Below, one piece after another: positions 15,078 through 24,103 of a stretch of 39,771 bases of DNA. The DNA is taken from contig JAEUUT010000163.1 in the NCBI GenBank assembly GCA_016787415.1, forward strand, positions 1-39,771, written 5' to 3'. Each line of letters begins with the position of its first letter. Positions within the stretch are counted from its first letter, which is position 1. The stretch comes from Saprospiraceae bacterium (lineage in GTDB: Bacteria > Bacteroidota > Bacteroidia > Chitinophagales > Saprospiraceae). The position numbers and the translations under genes were made by a program. The notes below the pieces were generated by a model that worked only from the letters and a program-made list of their open reading frames with translations, made no database searches and had not been told where the DNA came from.

Positions 15078-16031
15078 ATGAAGAATAAACACCTTGTACT
15101 GCTGTTCATTATCACGCTGCTTGCAGGATGGCTGGTGCGCCGGCTGCCCTGGCGTTTTTCGAATATTTTTCAGGCCGACCTGATTGAAATGGACGCTCAG
15201 GATTTGCAGAGTATCAGCATTGTACGTCCCGGCTCAGCGGAATTACTGATGGAGCGTACCGACGAAGGTTGGATGACCGAGCAGGACGGGCGACCTGTTC
15301 GAGTGCCGGTAGAGATTGTCGACCGAATGTTGCAGGAGTTGTCGCATGTAAAAACCCTGCGCATTGTAAAAACCACTCGACCCGATACGGTAGGGCTTCA
15401 GGCGCCCATCAAGGTACAGGCCATGTTGAAAAATGGTCGAAAGGAAGTGTTCTTCGTCGGCTGGCAAACCTTCGATCAAGAGTCCCCGGCCACCTACATC
15501 GAACTGGACCACCACGATGGTATCTATTTGGTAAAGAACCACTTGTATGATGTGTTCGATCAGGACGCTGCCCGTTTCCGGCCCGCTTCGGCATTTCAGT
15601 TGGCTGTAGAAGATATATCCGAGATTCGGTTTTTCTGGAACAAACAGGATTCTGTAACAGTGGTGAAAAAAAACGATGCGCTCCCTGTGTGGGCTTACGG
15701 CCTGGTGGAGTGGCCCGGCGATTCGGTGCATAAATGGCTAAAACTGCTTCCGCGATTGAATGGAACGCCCTTTGCCGACCATTTCGACGACAGCAGAAGT
15801 CGGCAAACGCTGGTGACAAGAATCTCGCTGATCGGTCGACAGGATTCTACGCCGCTGGAACTCGAATTTCACTACCTGGCTCCTCCTGAAATTCCGGAAG
15901 ACCCGGAGGCCCTTGCCAAACGCCAAAACTTGTCGGCCTGGGTATTGCATTCCTCTCAAAACCCGAATAATTATTTCTGTATCAACGACACCATCCTGCT
16001 TCGGCACATTTTATATGACTTATCCCGTTGA
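15078..16031 (+). CDS. DUF4340-like membrane-anchored protein
   Basis: A 317-residue protein with one N-terminal membrane span (KHLVLLFIITLLAGWLV) and a periplasmic beta-rich body. The segments DAQDLQSISIVRPG, ERTDEGWMTEQDGRPV, DRMLQELSHVKTLRIV and YIELDHHDGIYLV fit DUF4340, a family found with ABC-type gliding or export components in some bacteria but of unsettled function. Here it is not next to such genes. Its stop overlaps the start of the FAD oxidase by 17 nt, so the two are translationally coupled. The frame is open from 14826, but the upstream codons cover the divergent promoter and kinase gene and are rejected. Confidence 0.72.
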   Translation: MKNKHLVLLFIITLLAGWLVRRLPWRFSNIFQADLIEMDAQDLQSISIVRPGSAELLMERTDEGWMTEQDGRPVRVPVEIVDRMLQELSHVKTLRIVKTTRPDTVGLQAPIKVQAMLKNGRKEVFFVGWQTFDQESPATYIELDHHDGIYLVKNHLYDVFDQDAARFRPASAFQLAVEDISEIRFFWNKQDSVTVVKKNDALPVWAYGLVEWPGDSVHKWLKLLPRLNGTPFADHFDDSRSRQTLVTRISLIGRQDSTPLELEFHYLAPPEIPEDPEALAKRQNLSAWVLHSSQNPNNYFCINDTILLRHILYDLSR

Positions 16032-17313
16032 ACATCAGCAACTTGCAAGCTGGGCCAAGTACCCGGTTATTACGGCAGATGTGGCCACACCTGCTACTAC
16101 CGAAGAGGCCCGCGATTATGTAATGCGTCAAGAACGCCTGATTGCCCGAGGTAATGGCAAGAGTTATGGCGATGCTGCCCTGGCGCCACATGTGTTGTCG
16201 ACCCTGGCCCTGCGCCGAATTCGACATTTTGATGCGACGAGCGGCGTGATCGATTGTGAAGCAGGCGTTTTGTTGAGCGATATACTTCGGGAAGTGGTGC
16301 CGCAGGGCTGGTTTTTTCATGTCACGCCCGGTATTAAACATATCACCGTGGGCGGCGCTATTGCCAGCGATGTGCATGGCAAAAACCACCCGACACATGG
16401 CTGTTTTTCCAATTACCTGATTTCCTTCGAGTTAATGACTTCCGAAGGGCAGGTCGTCCGCTGTTCGAAAGAAGAAAATGCCGAACTGTTCTGGCAAACC
16501 TGCGGCGGCATGGGCTGGACGGGGCTCATAATCAGCGCTCGGTTCCAACTGCGTCGAATCACGTCCACACAAATGCAGCAACACACCGTATGGTCTGCCA
16601 ATTGGGATGAATTGTTTGCCGGATTGTCCGGAAACCAGCAATACGAATATGCTGCTGCCTGGGTAGACGGGCTGGCAGCGGGCGCAAATTTTGGCAGGGG
16701 CGCTGTGTTTTTTGCCAATCATGCTGAGAAAAAGGGCGCCGAACCCCTGGTATTTCATGAAAAGAAACCTGGTAATGTCCCCTTCACGCCGCCAGTTGGA
16801 CTAATAAATCGCTGGAGCACCTTCATCCACAACAAGATGTACCTGCGCAAAAAACCGCCGGGAGATTATCCGACTGACCTGGACACGTATTTTTATCCAT
16901 TGGACGGTATTCGCAACTGGAACCGCATGTATGGCCCGCGCGGCTTCGTGCAATACCAGTTCTGTATGCCCGAATATACGGCTTTTGACGGCATCGCGCG
17001 GGTGTTTCAGGCCATACAGCGCAGCCCGGATGCGCCGTTCCTCACCGTGCTGAAACGGCATGGCGAACGCCCTTCCGAAGCGAAGTATTCTTTCCCGATC
17101 AAAGGTTATTCGTTGGCGCTGGATTTTCCACGCACCCGAAGTGTTTTCTCGCTGGTTCGTATGCTCGACGAAATCGTTTGGGCAGCCGACGGTAAAATTT
17201 ACCTCACCAAAGATGCCTGCTCGGCGCCGAAAATGAGCCGGGTGCCGCTGGAGGATTTCAAAGAGCGGAAATGGTGGTCGGATTTGAGAGAGCGGTTGGC
17301 GATGTTGCCATGA
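16015..17313 (+). CDS. FAD-linked oxidase, DprE1-like
   Basis: A 432-residue flavoprotein of the vanillyl-alcohol-oxidase/PCMH fold. The N-terminal FAD-binding half contains RGNGKSYGDAALAP, CEAGVLLSDILREV, and HVTPGIKHITVGGAIASDVHG followed by KNHPTHGCF, the pattern of decaprenylphosphoryl-ribose oxidase DprE1 and L-gulonolactone-type oxidases. The C-terminal substrate domain (GYSLALDFPRT, near the end KIYLTKDACSAPKM) also matches DprE1-like proteins. The likely reaction is oxidation of a sugar hydroxyl on a lipid-linked or free sugar. In actinobacteria DprE1 works with the reductase DprE2; no such partner is nearby. It overlaps the DUF4340 gene by 17 nt. Confidence 0.85.
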   Translation: MTYPVEHQQLASWAKYPVITADVATPATTEEARDYVMRQERLIARGNGKSYGDAALAPHVLSTLALRRIRHFDATSGVIDCEAGVLLSDILREVVPQGWFFHVTPGIKHITVGGAIASDVHGKNHPTHGCFSNYLISFELMTSEGQVVRCSKEENAELFWQTCGGMGWTGLIISARFQLRRITSTQMQQHTVWSANWDELFAGLSGNQQYEYAAAWVDGLAAGANFGRGAVFFANHAEKKGAEPLVFHEKKPGNVPFTPPVGLINRWSTFIHNKMYLRKKPPGDYPTDLDTYFYPLDGIRNWNRMYGPRGFVQYQFCMPEYTAFDGIARVFQAIQRSPDAPFLTVLKRHGERPSEAKYSFPIKGYSLALDFPRTRSVFSLVRMLDEIVWAADGKIYLTKDACSAPKMSRVPLEDFKERKWWSDLRERLAMLP

Positions 17314-17347
17314 AATGTTTGACAAACCTCTTTCTTCATTTTCCTAT

Positions 17348-18823
17348 ATGACAGAAACCCGTAAAAAAATTGTCCTCATTGGCGGTGGCATTATGAGCGC
17401 CACCCTGGGTGTTTTACTAAAAAAACTCCTCCCAACCGCACAAATCGACATTTTTGAGCGCCTCGACAGAGTAGCAGCCGAAAGTTCGGAAGCCATGAAC
17501 AATGCAGGCACCGGCCATTCCGCGTTTTGTGAACTCAACTATACGCCGGAAAATGAGCAAGGTTTGGTAGACATTACCAAAGCCGTTAAAATTGCGTCTG
17601 CCTTCGAAGTATCTAAGGAATTTTGGGCCTGGCTGCTGAGGGAAGGCGATATCCGACAACCGGAAGCATTTATCCGCCATGTACCGCACATCAGTTTTGT
17701 ATGGGGGGCAGACAATGTGGGTTTTCTGCGCAAACGATATGAAGCCATGCGCCTGCATCCCTTGTTTGAAGACATGGAATTTTCGGAAGACAGCGAGGTT
17801 TTGCAACAATGGATGCCGCTGGTGATGAACGGCCGCGATCCTGCCGAAACGGTGGCTGCCACACGCATGCAAATCGGAACGGATGTTGATTTTGGCACCC
17901 TGACACATAAATTGTTTGAGTACCTGACCACACAAAACAACGTTGCCCTGCATCTGCAATCGGAAGTGCGCGACCTGTGCAGGCAGGATGACGGAACCTG
18001 GAGGGTAGAAGTGCGGGATATTGTTTCCGACACCGATCAGGAATATTCAGCCGATTTCGTGTTCATCGGCGCCGGCGGTGGAGCCTTGCCGTTGCTGGAA
18101 AAATCAAATATTGAGGAAGCCGAAGGGTACGGTGGTTTTCCCATCAGCGGGCAGTGGCTGGTATGCAACAACCCGGAAGTAATCGAGCGGCACCATGCCA
18201 AGGTATATGGAAAAGCAGCCATCGGCGCCCCGCCCATGTCGGTGCCGCACCTGGATACGCGTGTGATCGATGGAAAAAAAGCCTTGTTGTTTGGGCCTTT
18301 TGCGGGTTTTTCAACCAAATTTTTGAAAAACGGCTCTTACTGGGACTTGCCGGCTTCTATCGAACTGGAAAATATTTTGCCCATGCTGGCGGCAGGCTGG
18401 CACAACCTGGCGCTGACGCAATACCTGATTCAACAGGTGGCGCAATCGCCAGAGGATCGTTTTGACGCGCTGCGCGCCTATTTTCCGGAAGCCCGTATAG
18501 AAGACTGGCGACTGGAAATTGCCGGTCAGCGCGTGCAGGTTATCAAAAAGGATGATGAAAAAGTGGGCGTGCTTGAGTTTGGCACCGAACTCGTGTGCGC
18601 TTCCGACGGAAGCCTGGCCGCCCTGCTGGGCGCTTCGCCGGGGGCTTCCACTTCGGTGGTGGCCATGCTCGATGTGCTAAAAAAGTGTTTCGCGGCAGAA
18701 ATGAAAACGCCGGAATGGAAAACCATGCTTAAAAAAATGGCGCCTTCCTATGGCGCGCCGATCACCAAAGCCAATCGCTGCCATCATAGCAGGGAAGTGC
18801 GCCAGCGAGAGTTGTTTTTTTAA
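17348..18823 (+). CDS. mqo: Malate:quinone oxidoreductase
   Basis: A 491-residue peripheral membrane flavoprotein that oxidises malate to oxaloacetate and passes electrons to the quinone pool, replacing or backing up soluble malate dehydrogenase. The N-terminal dinucleotide-binding motif IVLIGGGIMSATLG is followed by family signatures ESSEAMNNAGTGHSAFCELN, HVPHISFVWG, TDVDFGTLT and FIGAGGGALPLLE. Later come GFPISGQWLVCNNPEV and FGPFAGFSTKFLK, and near the end LLGASPGASTS. Length is normal. The ATG at 17348 is used; an in-frame ATG at 17315 adds 11 hydrophobic residues and overlaps nothing, so it cannot be excluded. It lies 34 nt after the oxidase and is probably on the same transcript. Confidence 0.97.
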   Translation: MTETRKKIVLIGGGIMSATLGVLLKKLLPTAQIDIFERLDRVAAESSEAMNNAGTGHSAFCELNYTPENEQGLVDITKAVKIASAFEVSKEFWAWLLREGDIRQPEAFIRHVPHISFVWGADNVGFLRKRYEAMRLHPLFEDMEFSEDSEVLQQWMPLVMNGRDPAETVAATRMQIGTDVDFGTLTHKLFEYLTTQNNVALHLQSEVRDLCRQDDGTWRVEVRDIVSDTDQEYSADFVFIGAGGGALPLLEKSNIEEAEGYGGFPISGQWLVCNNPEVIERHHAKVYGKAAIGAPPMSVPHLDTRVIDGKKALLFGPFAGFSTKFLKNGSYWDLPASIELENILPMLAAGWHNLALTQYLIQQVAQSPEDRFDALRAYFPEARIEDWRLEIAGQRVQVIKKDDEKVGVLEFGTELVCASDGSLAALLGASPGASTSVVAMLDVLKKCFAAEMKTPEWKTMLKKMAPSYGAPITKANRCHHSREVRQRELFF

Positions 18824-18829
18824 TGTACG

Positions 18830-20059
18830 TCACCCTTTTACCAGCATTGCATTTCCCGCCTGGCCATCTTCTGAAATAATCCGCACGAAGTAAATGCCTT
18901 GAAGCAGTTGCTCCACGGGCAAATCAATTTGATGGGAGCCTTTTTCAAGATCATATGCATTTTCCCATTTCAACATGCCACTCATATCGATCAGGGAAAC
19001 ATGAATGTGTCCGGATTTTTCCTGCTCGAGGTTCATTTGCGCATACCCATCTGCCGGATTGGGAAAAATCTTCACCTCCATATTGCGGCTTTTGAAATCA
19101 ACCGTTGCCGTCGACGAGAGGCGTGAAGTTCCATCCAGGTCGTATTGGCGTAATCGGTAGTAGTTGACGCCTGTGGGCGACCGCAGATCAGTCCAGTTGT
19201 AGGAATGCGCAGTGCCGGCACTTTCTACACGACCGATTTCGGCAAAGCGGAAATTTTCATCACCTCGTTCTATTACATAATGACTGCTGTTCTGTTCCGA
19301 TGCTGTTTCCCATTGCAATTGCACCTGATTGCCCGCTTGTTTGGCACCGAAGTAAATCAACTCCACAGGAACGGCTACGATGCCTTTCACTTCTATGAAA
19401 TCGACGGCAATTTCCTCTGAACCGCCTACCATGTCGAAATCGAGTTCTACTCTCAGCGAAGTTCCTGTACCGGGAATATTGAACGTGTATTGGGTGAAAT
19501 TGGCTACTGAAACTGTTGCGCCATCAGCAACGCCATCCAGGTTCAGGTCTTGTTTCAAATCGCCACCAAACTGTGCGCCTCCTGTAAATCGGCCCACAGT
19601 AAAAAAAGCGCCATTGTTAATGCTGGCATGTATGTTGAGCGAATCATCCCATTCCCAACGCGTACCATTGTTGTTGGATGTAGCCAGATAAAGCGAAACG
19701 GTCAGGGTGTTGTAGCCCGAAATATTGATGCTTTGCGTAGTAATATTTCCGGGCGGGCGCGAGTTTATGGCAGGAAAATTCGAACGAATATCTTCACCGG
19801 CCCAGAACCAGGAACCCTGCAAACTGGTCAGGGCTGTACCAAAACCCGTTGTGCAAAACGAGGGAGGAATTACAGGGTTGATGTTGGTCCTTAAAAAAAA
19901 ATCGGGGTTATTGAAAGTGAGACAGTCGCTGTAGGTGTTAGAAGTGTACCGCGAGCCTTCTCCATCGGTTTCAAAACTTTCAGAGTACAAGGTAACCTGG
20001 CTGTACAACATCACTTTGAAATACAACAGGAAGGCAATAAAGAGCAAGAGTGTTTTCAT
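18830..20059 (-). CDS. Secreted protein with T9SS C-terminal sorting domain
   Basis: A 409-residue exported protein. The signal peptide (KTLLLFIAFLLYFKVMLYSQ) is followed by a beta-sandwich of about 200 residues (residues 30-230) with many Asn, Thr and Gly. A fibronectin-like segment follows (VELIYFGAKQAGNQVQLQWE, then VNYYRLRQYDLDGTS). It ends in a type A type IX sorting domain: VKIFPNPADGYAQM, a middle VSLIDMSG and a final GIYFVRIISEDG with a basic tail residue (MLVKG). It is therefore delivered to the cell surface or medium by the type IX system. The N-terminal function is unknown. The ATG at 20059 is preferred over 20068. Confidence 0.9.
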   Translation of the reverse strand: MKTLLLFIAFLLYFKVMLYSQVTLYSESFETDGEGSRYTSNTYSDCLTFNNPDFFLRTNINPVIPPSFCTTGFGTALTSLQGSWFWAGEDIRSNFPAINSRPPGNITTQSINISGYNTLTVSLYLATSNNNGTRWEWDDSLNIHASINNGAFFTVGRFTGGAQFGGDLKQDLNLDGVADGATVSVANFTQYTFNIPGTGTSLRVELDFDMVGGSEEIAVDFIEVKGIVAVPVELIYFGAKQAGNQVQLQWETASEQNSSHYVIERGDENFRFAEIGRVESAGTAHSYNWTDLRSPTGVNYYRLRQYDLDGTSRLSSTATVDFKSRNMEVKIFPNPADGYAQMNLEQEKSGHIHVSLIDMSGMLKWENAYDLEKGSHQIDLPVEQLLQGIYFVRIISEDGQAGNAMLVKG

Positions 20060-20088
20060 TTCTGGCAACTACTTTGAATGTGATTTTT

Positions 20089-20096
20089 CAAAGATA
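20089..20096 (-). promoter_or_regulatory. -7 promoter box TATCTTTG for the T9SS cargo gene
   Basis: An exact TAnnTTTG match on the minus strand, ending 29 nt before ATG 20059. Confidence 0.5.
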
Positions 20097-20185
20097 GTTT
20101 TGAAAACAGTCTGTCATGTCCCCGGCAGGGTGAGCGATGGGAAGGATTTATTTTGCGAGAAATGGGCTTGAGTTTACGCAAAAGG

Positions 20186-21661
20186 CTATTTCAGGAGCCA
20201 TAACTTACCGTACTGCGTTTCATACTCCACCACAGCAGCGGGGAATTGTTGCCGCAATGAATCGGAAAGAGTGGGTTGCGATACCAGGACGTGTTCTCCT
20301 GCCCGCACATTTCGCCAGTTGCTTTCTACCCGAATGGGCGCGCCAAAATGATATTCGAACGTTTTCTGGTAAAATTTCACCTGATCGAGGTGTTCGGGGT
20401 GCTTCACCTGTTTCAATATGGTGTAGTCCAGCCGCTCTGGATGCGCTTCCTGCAATTGGCGAATGAACACACCCTCCCATTCAAAATCCGCCATTTTTTC
20501 TGGAGCATACTGAATCTTTTCCCAGATGTGTTGGTAGGGCAGAAAACACAGAGCGGCAGTAATCGCCACAGACAGCCACAGGGCTGAAACATGCGGTATT
20601 TTTTTACTCAGTTTTTGCGCGCCTTCCGATACCGAAATGCCAAACAGCAGCGCAAAAAACGGATACAATGGTGCATCGTACCACTCCAGTTTTACGGGCG
20701 GAATGGAAATAAAAGCCAGGTAGCCCGCCGCTATGATCCAGGAATACATGAACACCCTTCGCAAAGAGCCGGGGCGTATCCACATAAAACCGGCCAGTGT
20801 AAAAGGCAAAAAGAAAATCAGCGGGTAATATCTCTTGGATACAACAAAGTTTTCCAGATAGAAGAGCGGCGGTTGAATATGCCATTCCACCCCTTTGCCG
20901 GAAAAACGATTGAATTCGGATTGTTTAACCAGTGCCCAATAGCCCGGATGATTCCATTCGCGCAAGGCATAGTAGCCTGCGCATAGCAATATGGCGGCGG
21001 CAGCAAAAATGTACACCTCCCTTACCCAAAAAACCTTTCTGATATTGTCATGTAAAAGGCTGATAATGAAGAGGTAAGGCAGGATGAGCAGCCCGGGCAT
21101 TCCCTTGCACAAAAAGGAGAGAAATACCAGCAAACCCAACACGGCGAAATATCGCAATGCATGCCCGCCTTCGAGGAGATACCGAATAAAAATCAGGCTA
21201 TACAGCGTAATAAAGAAAGCCTGCACCGCATCCAGATCGGCCGAGCGGCCCATGTGTGGCCCGATAAAACCATCCGACGCCAGAAAGAACAGTCCGCTCA
21301 CCAGGCCTGTCAGGGGCGACTTCAGCACGCTTGTGCCAAACCAGAATAACAGTGCAACGATTCCAAGTCCAGCCAGGGCAGTAGGGAATCGCACACCCCA
21401 TTCCGTTGCGCCCCATATTTTCATGCTCAATACCTGTAGCCACAATACCAACGGTGGCTTGAAATTCCAGGTGTCGATTTGCCCATCCATGCGAAAATCC
21501 AGCCAATGCCCGTTTCGCATCATCTCCACGCTGTTGTTGACATACCGCGCCTCGTCCCATTGGAAAATGGGAAACTGGCCCAGGTTGTAACAAAAGAACA
21601 GGGCAGCAAACAACAACAGCAATATGCCGGCTATGCGGATAAAGGTGGCTTCGTTTTGCAT
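20186..21661 (-). CDS. ArnT/GT39-type glycosyltransferase, polytopic
   Basis: A 491-residue membrane enzyme of the GT-C superfamily. The first periplasmic loop has the acidic motif FQWDEARYVN (Asp36/Glu37), expected to be catalytic, and the NFKPPLVLWLQ motif typical of ArnT and related PMT_2 proteins. About ten to twelve hydrophobic spans follow, then a soluble C-terminal periplasmic domain of about 120 residues. It should move a sugar from a polyprenyl-phosphate carrier to a lipid or protein; the acceptor is unknown. The frame continues to 21826, but residues before 21661 are Ser/Thr/Pro codons read from the tandem repeat at 21672-21862, so I take the ATG at 21661. Confidence 0.9.
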   Translation of the reverse strand: MQNEATFIRIAGILLLLFAALFFCYNLGQFPIFQWDEARYVNNSVEMMRNGHWLDFRMDGQIDTWNFKPPLVLWLQVLSMKIWGATEWGVRFPTALAGLGIVALLFWFGTSVLKSPLTGLVSGLFFLASDGFIGPHMGRSADLDAVQAFFITLYSLIFIRYLLEGGHALRYFAVLGLLVFLSFLCKGMPGLLILPYLFIISLLHDNIRKVFWVREVYIFAAAAILLCAGYYALREWNHPGYWALVKQSEFNRFSGKGVEWHIQPPLFYLENFVVSKRYYPLIFFLPFTLAGFMWIRPGSLRRVFMYSWIIAAGYLAFISIPPVKLEWYDAPLYPFFALLFGISVSEGAQKLSKKIPHVSALWLSVAITAALCFLPYQHIWEKIQYAPEKMADFEWEGVFIRQLQEAHPERLDYTILKQVKHPEHLDQVKFYQKTFEYHFGAPIRVESNWRNVRAGEHVLVSQPTLSDSLRQQFPAAVVEYETQYGKLWLLK

Positions 21662-21671
21662 GAGAAAGCGA

Positions 21672-21862
21672 TGGTTGGGGGGAGGGGTTGATGAGGTTGA
21701 TGGAGGGGTTGATGAGGTTGATAAGGTTGATGAGGGTTGATGAGGGTTGATGAGGGTTGATAAGGGTTGATATTCATCGGCTCGGGAAAGATCAATTTGT
21801 TCGTTTTTCGAGCGGCCAAATATCAACCCTCATCAACCTCATCTACCCCTCCATCAACCCTT
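21672..21862. repeat. Inverted array of GGGTTGATGA-type tandem units
   Basis: The left half (21672-21773) holds about ten units of the type GGTTGATGAGG or GGGTTGATGA. The right half (21818-21862) carries the same units on the opposite strand, ending 1 nt before the FKBP stop. The inner junction GGGTTGATATT pairs with AATATCAACCC around a 44-nt loop. The array occupies the whole FKBP/glycosyltransferase spacer. Confidence 0.9.
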
Positions 21863-22540
21863 TCAATTCGGATTGATTCTCAACAATTCCACCTCAAAAA
21901 TCAGTGTCGCTCCCGGCTTGATTTTAGCACCCGCAGAACGGTCGCCGTAGGCCAGGTTGGAAGGCAGGAAGAACTTGAACTTATCGCCTTCATGCATCAG
22001 TTGTACACCTTCTGTCCAGCCGGAAATTACCTGATTCAGGCCGAAGGCCGCAGGTGTGCCCCGGTCGACGCTGCTATCGAATACCGTACCATCGATCAGG
22101 GTGCCGTGGTAATGTACTTCCACTTTGTCGGTCGCTTTCGGATTGACGGTGCCAGTGCCTTTTTTCAGGATTTCATATTGCAGGCCGCTGGCGGTAGTAG
22201 TCACGCCCGGGCGTTTTTTATTGGCTTCCAGAAAAGCCTGGCCTTCTTTTTTGTTTTTTTCAATGGCACGTGTCTGCGCGCTGCGGTTGTAATCGCTGAA
22301 AATTTTATTGGCGTCGTCAGAAGTGATTTGTGTGTTTTCTCCTTTCAGGGCAGCATTAAAAGCCGCCAGGAAAGCCTCCATTTTAAAATCGGCGCCCATT
22401 TGGCGTTTAACGTTGTTGGCCATTACAATGCCGTTGGCATAATTAGCGCTATCAACAGCATTTTTGAGTTCCACTTTGGATTGTGCTGCCAGCGTTACGG
22501 AAACGGCTGCAAATGCCAGCAGGAAAAGCGTTTTTTTCAT
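21863..22540 (-). CDS. FKBP-type peptidyl-prolyl cis-trans isomerase (FkpA/Mip-like)
   Basis: A 225-residue periplasmic foldase. It has a signal peptide (KKTLFLLAFAAVSVTLAAQ), an N-terminal helical dimerisation domain (residues 25-110, including the FLEANKKRPGV linker typical of FkpA/Mip), and a C-terminal FKBP domain with EVHYHGTLIDGTVFDSS, VISGWTEGVQLMHEGDKF, NLAYGDR and PGATLIFEVELLRI. The active-site aromatic and Asp residues of FKBPs are present in these motifs. It catalyses Xaa-Pro isomerisation in exported proteins. It stands 32 nt downstream of the M20 dipeptidase on the same strand, so cotranscription is possible. Confidence 0.95.
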   Translation of the reverse strand: MKKTLFLLAFAAVSVTLAAQSKVELKNAVDSANYANGIVMANNVKRQMGADFKMEAFLAAFNAALKGENTQITSDDANKIFSDYNRSAQTRAIEKNKKEGQAFLEANKKRPGVTTTASGLQYEILKKGTGTVNPKATDKVEVHYHGTLIDGTVFDSSVDRGTPAAFGLNQVISGWTEGVQLMHEGDKFKFFLPSNLAYGDRSAGAKIKPGATLIFEVELLRINPN

Positions 22541-22572
22541 GTTTAATTGTTGTTGTATGTGAAAAGTGAAGA

Positions 22573-23967
22573 CTACTTTTTCTTTTTCATCTCCGTGTAA
22601 TACTGATAAAAATAGGGAATGGTTTCGATGCCTTTGTAGTAGTTGAACAGTCCGTAGTGTTCGTTGGGAGAGTGAATATCGTCGGAATCGAGACCGAAGC
22701 CCATCAGAACAGACTTCACGCCCAGTACTTGATCGAACATAGCCACAATCGGGATACTGCCTCCGCCGCGTTGGGGCAGCGGTTTTTTGCCAAAGGCTTT
22801 TTCCATGGCTTTTTCGGCGGCTTTGTATTCGACGGAATTGGTGGGCACCACCACCGGATATCCACCGTGGTGCGGCGATACTTTTACCTTGACCCCTTTG
22901 GGCGCGATTTTTTCGAAGTGTTTCTGGAACAGTTTTTCGATTTTCTTGGGGTCCTGGCCGGGTACGAGGCGCATGGAAATTTTGGCAAAAGCCTTGGAAG
23001 GCAACACCGTTTTGGCGCCTTCTCCGATATAGCCGCCCCAGATGCCGTTTACGTCCAGCGTAGGGCGAATGCCGGTGCGTTCGATGGTGGTAAACCCTTT
23101 TTCGCCCATGACATCGTTGATGTGCAGGTCTTTCATGTACTGCTTTTCATCGAAAGGCGCTTCATTCATGAGTTTACGTTCTTTGGCGCTCACTTTTTCC
23201 ACGTCGTCGTAAAAACCCTCGATGGTGATGCGGCGCTTGGAGTCGTGCATCGAAGCAATCATCTGGCAAAGCACATTGATCGGATTGGCTACTGCGCCGC
23301 CATACACCCCGGAGTGGAGGTCGCGATTAGGGCCAGTAACCTCCACTTCCATGTAGCACAGTCCGCGAAGTCCGACGGTTAGGCTCGGGGTATCGTTGTC
23401 GATGATGCTTGTATCGGAAATGAGCACCACATCGCAGGCCAGTTTTTTTCTGTTTTCGAGGCAGAATTTCTCCAGGTTTTTGGAGCCTACTTCTTCCTCT
23501 CCTTCAATCATGAATTTGACGTTGCAGGGCAACAGATTGTGTTTTAGCATCATTTCAAATGCCTTCACGTGCATAAACATCTGGCCTTTGTCGTCGCAGG
23601 AGCCGCGGGCAAAAATGGCGCCCTGTGGATGCAGTTTGGTCTTTTTGACGATGGGCTCAAACGCAGGACTGTCCCATAGATTGAGCGGATCGGCAGGCTG
23701 CACATCGTAGTGGCCATACACCAGCACGGTAGGGGCTTTGGGGTTTACCATTTTCTCGCCATAAACAATCGGGTGGCCTGCTGTTTCAAACACTTCCACC
23801 TGTTCGGCGCCGACAGTGCGAAGATGATCGGCCGTGGCTTCTGCCATCCGGCGCACATCGCCGGCAAATTTTGGGTCGGCGCTTACCGATGGTATGCGCA
23901 GCAAATCAAACAATTCGTCGAGGAAGCGTTGTTTATTGGCCTCCAGATATGGTTTTAATTCTTTCAT
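22573..23967 (-). CDS. M20-family metallodipeptidase
   Basis: A 464-residue zinc peptidase of the M20/ArgE/CNDP-like group. Metal ligands and catalytic residues are visible: VLVYGHYDVQPADP (His86; Asp88 assists), ARGSCDDKGQM (bridging Asp near 125), FMIEGEEEVGS (general base Glu and ligand Glu near 157-158), and a late HSPNEHYG segment with the last His ligand. The lid domain with DLHSGVYGGAVANP supports a dimeric dipeptidase. It should cleave dipeptides in the cytoplasm, with no signal peptide. Upstream (23968-24103) is a 136-nt spacer without a clear promoter. Confidence 0.94.
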   Translation of the reverse strand: MKELKPYLEANKQRFLDELFDLLRIPSVSADPKFAGDVRRMAEATADHLRTVGAEQVEVFETAGHPIVYGEKMVNPKAPTVLVYGHYDVQPADPLNLWDSPAFEPIVKKTKLHPQGAIFARGSCDDKGQMFMHVKAFEMMLKHNLLPCNVKFMIEGEEEVGSKNLEKFCLENRKKLACDVVLISDTSIIDNDTPSLTVGLRGLCYMEVEVTGPNRDLHSGVYGGAVANPINVLCQMIASMHDSKRRITIEGFYDDVEKVSAKERKLMNEAPFDEKQYMKDLHINDVMGEKGFTTIERTGIRPTLDVNGIWGGYIGEGAKTVLPSKAFAKISMRLVPGQDPKKIEKLFQKHFEKIAPKGVKVKVSPHHGGYPVVVPTNSVEYKAAEKAMEKAFGKKPLPQRGGGSIPIVAMFDQVLGVKSVLMGFGLDSDDIHSPNEHYGLFNYYKGIETIPYFYQYYTEMKKKK

Positions 23968-24103
23968 GCCGGGTTGAAATTTTTACTTGACGCGAACGTC
24001 TTTTCCAAAGAAAGATTATATCCTGTGTCCTCACAAGGCAAAAAGGAGGGCGAATTTCCACGTTTTTGGATAAACAACAAAAGAATCTGCCATGATTGCC
24101 TTT

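Noticed and set aside
21661..21826. N-terminal extension of the glycosyltransferase
   Set aside because: The residues are Ser/Thr/Pro runs read from the GGGTTGATGA array; the membrane protein proper begins at 21661.
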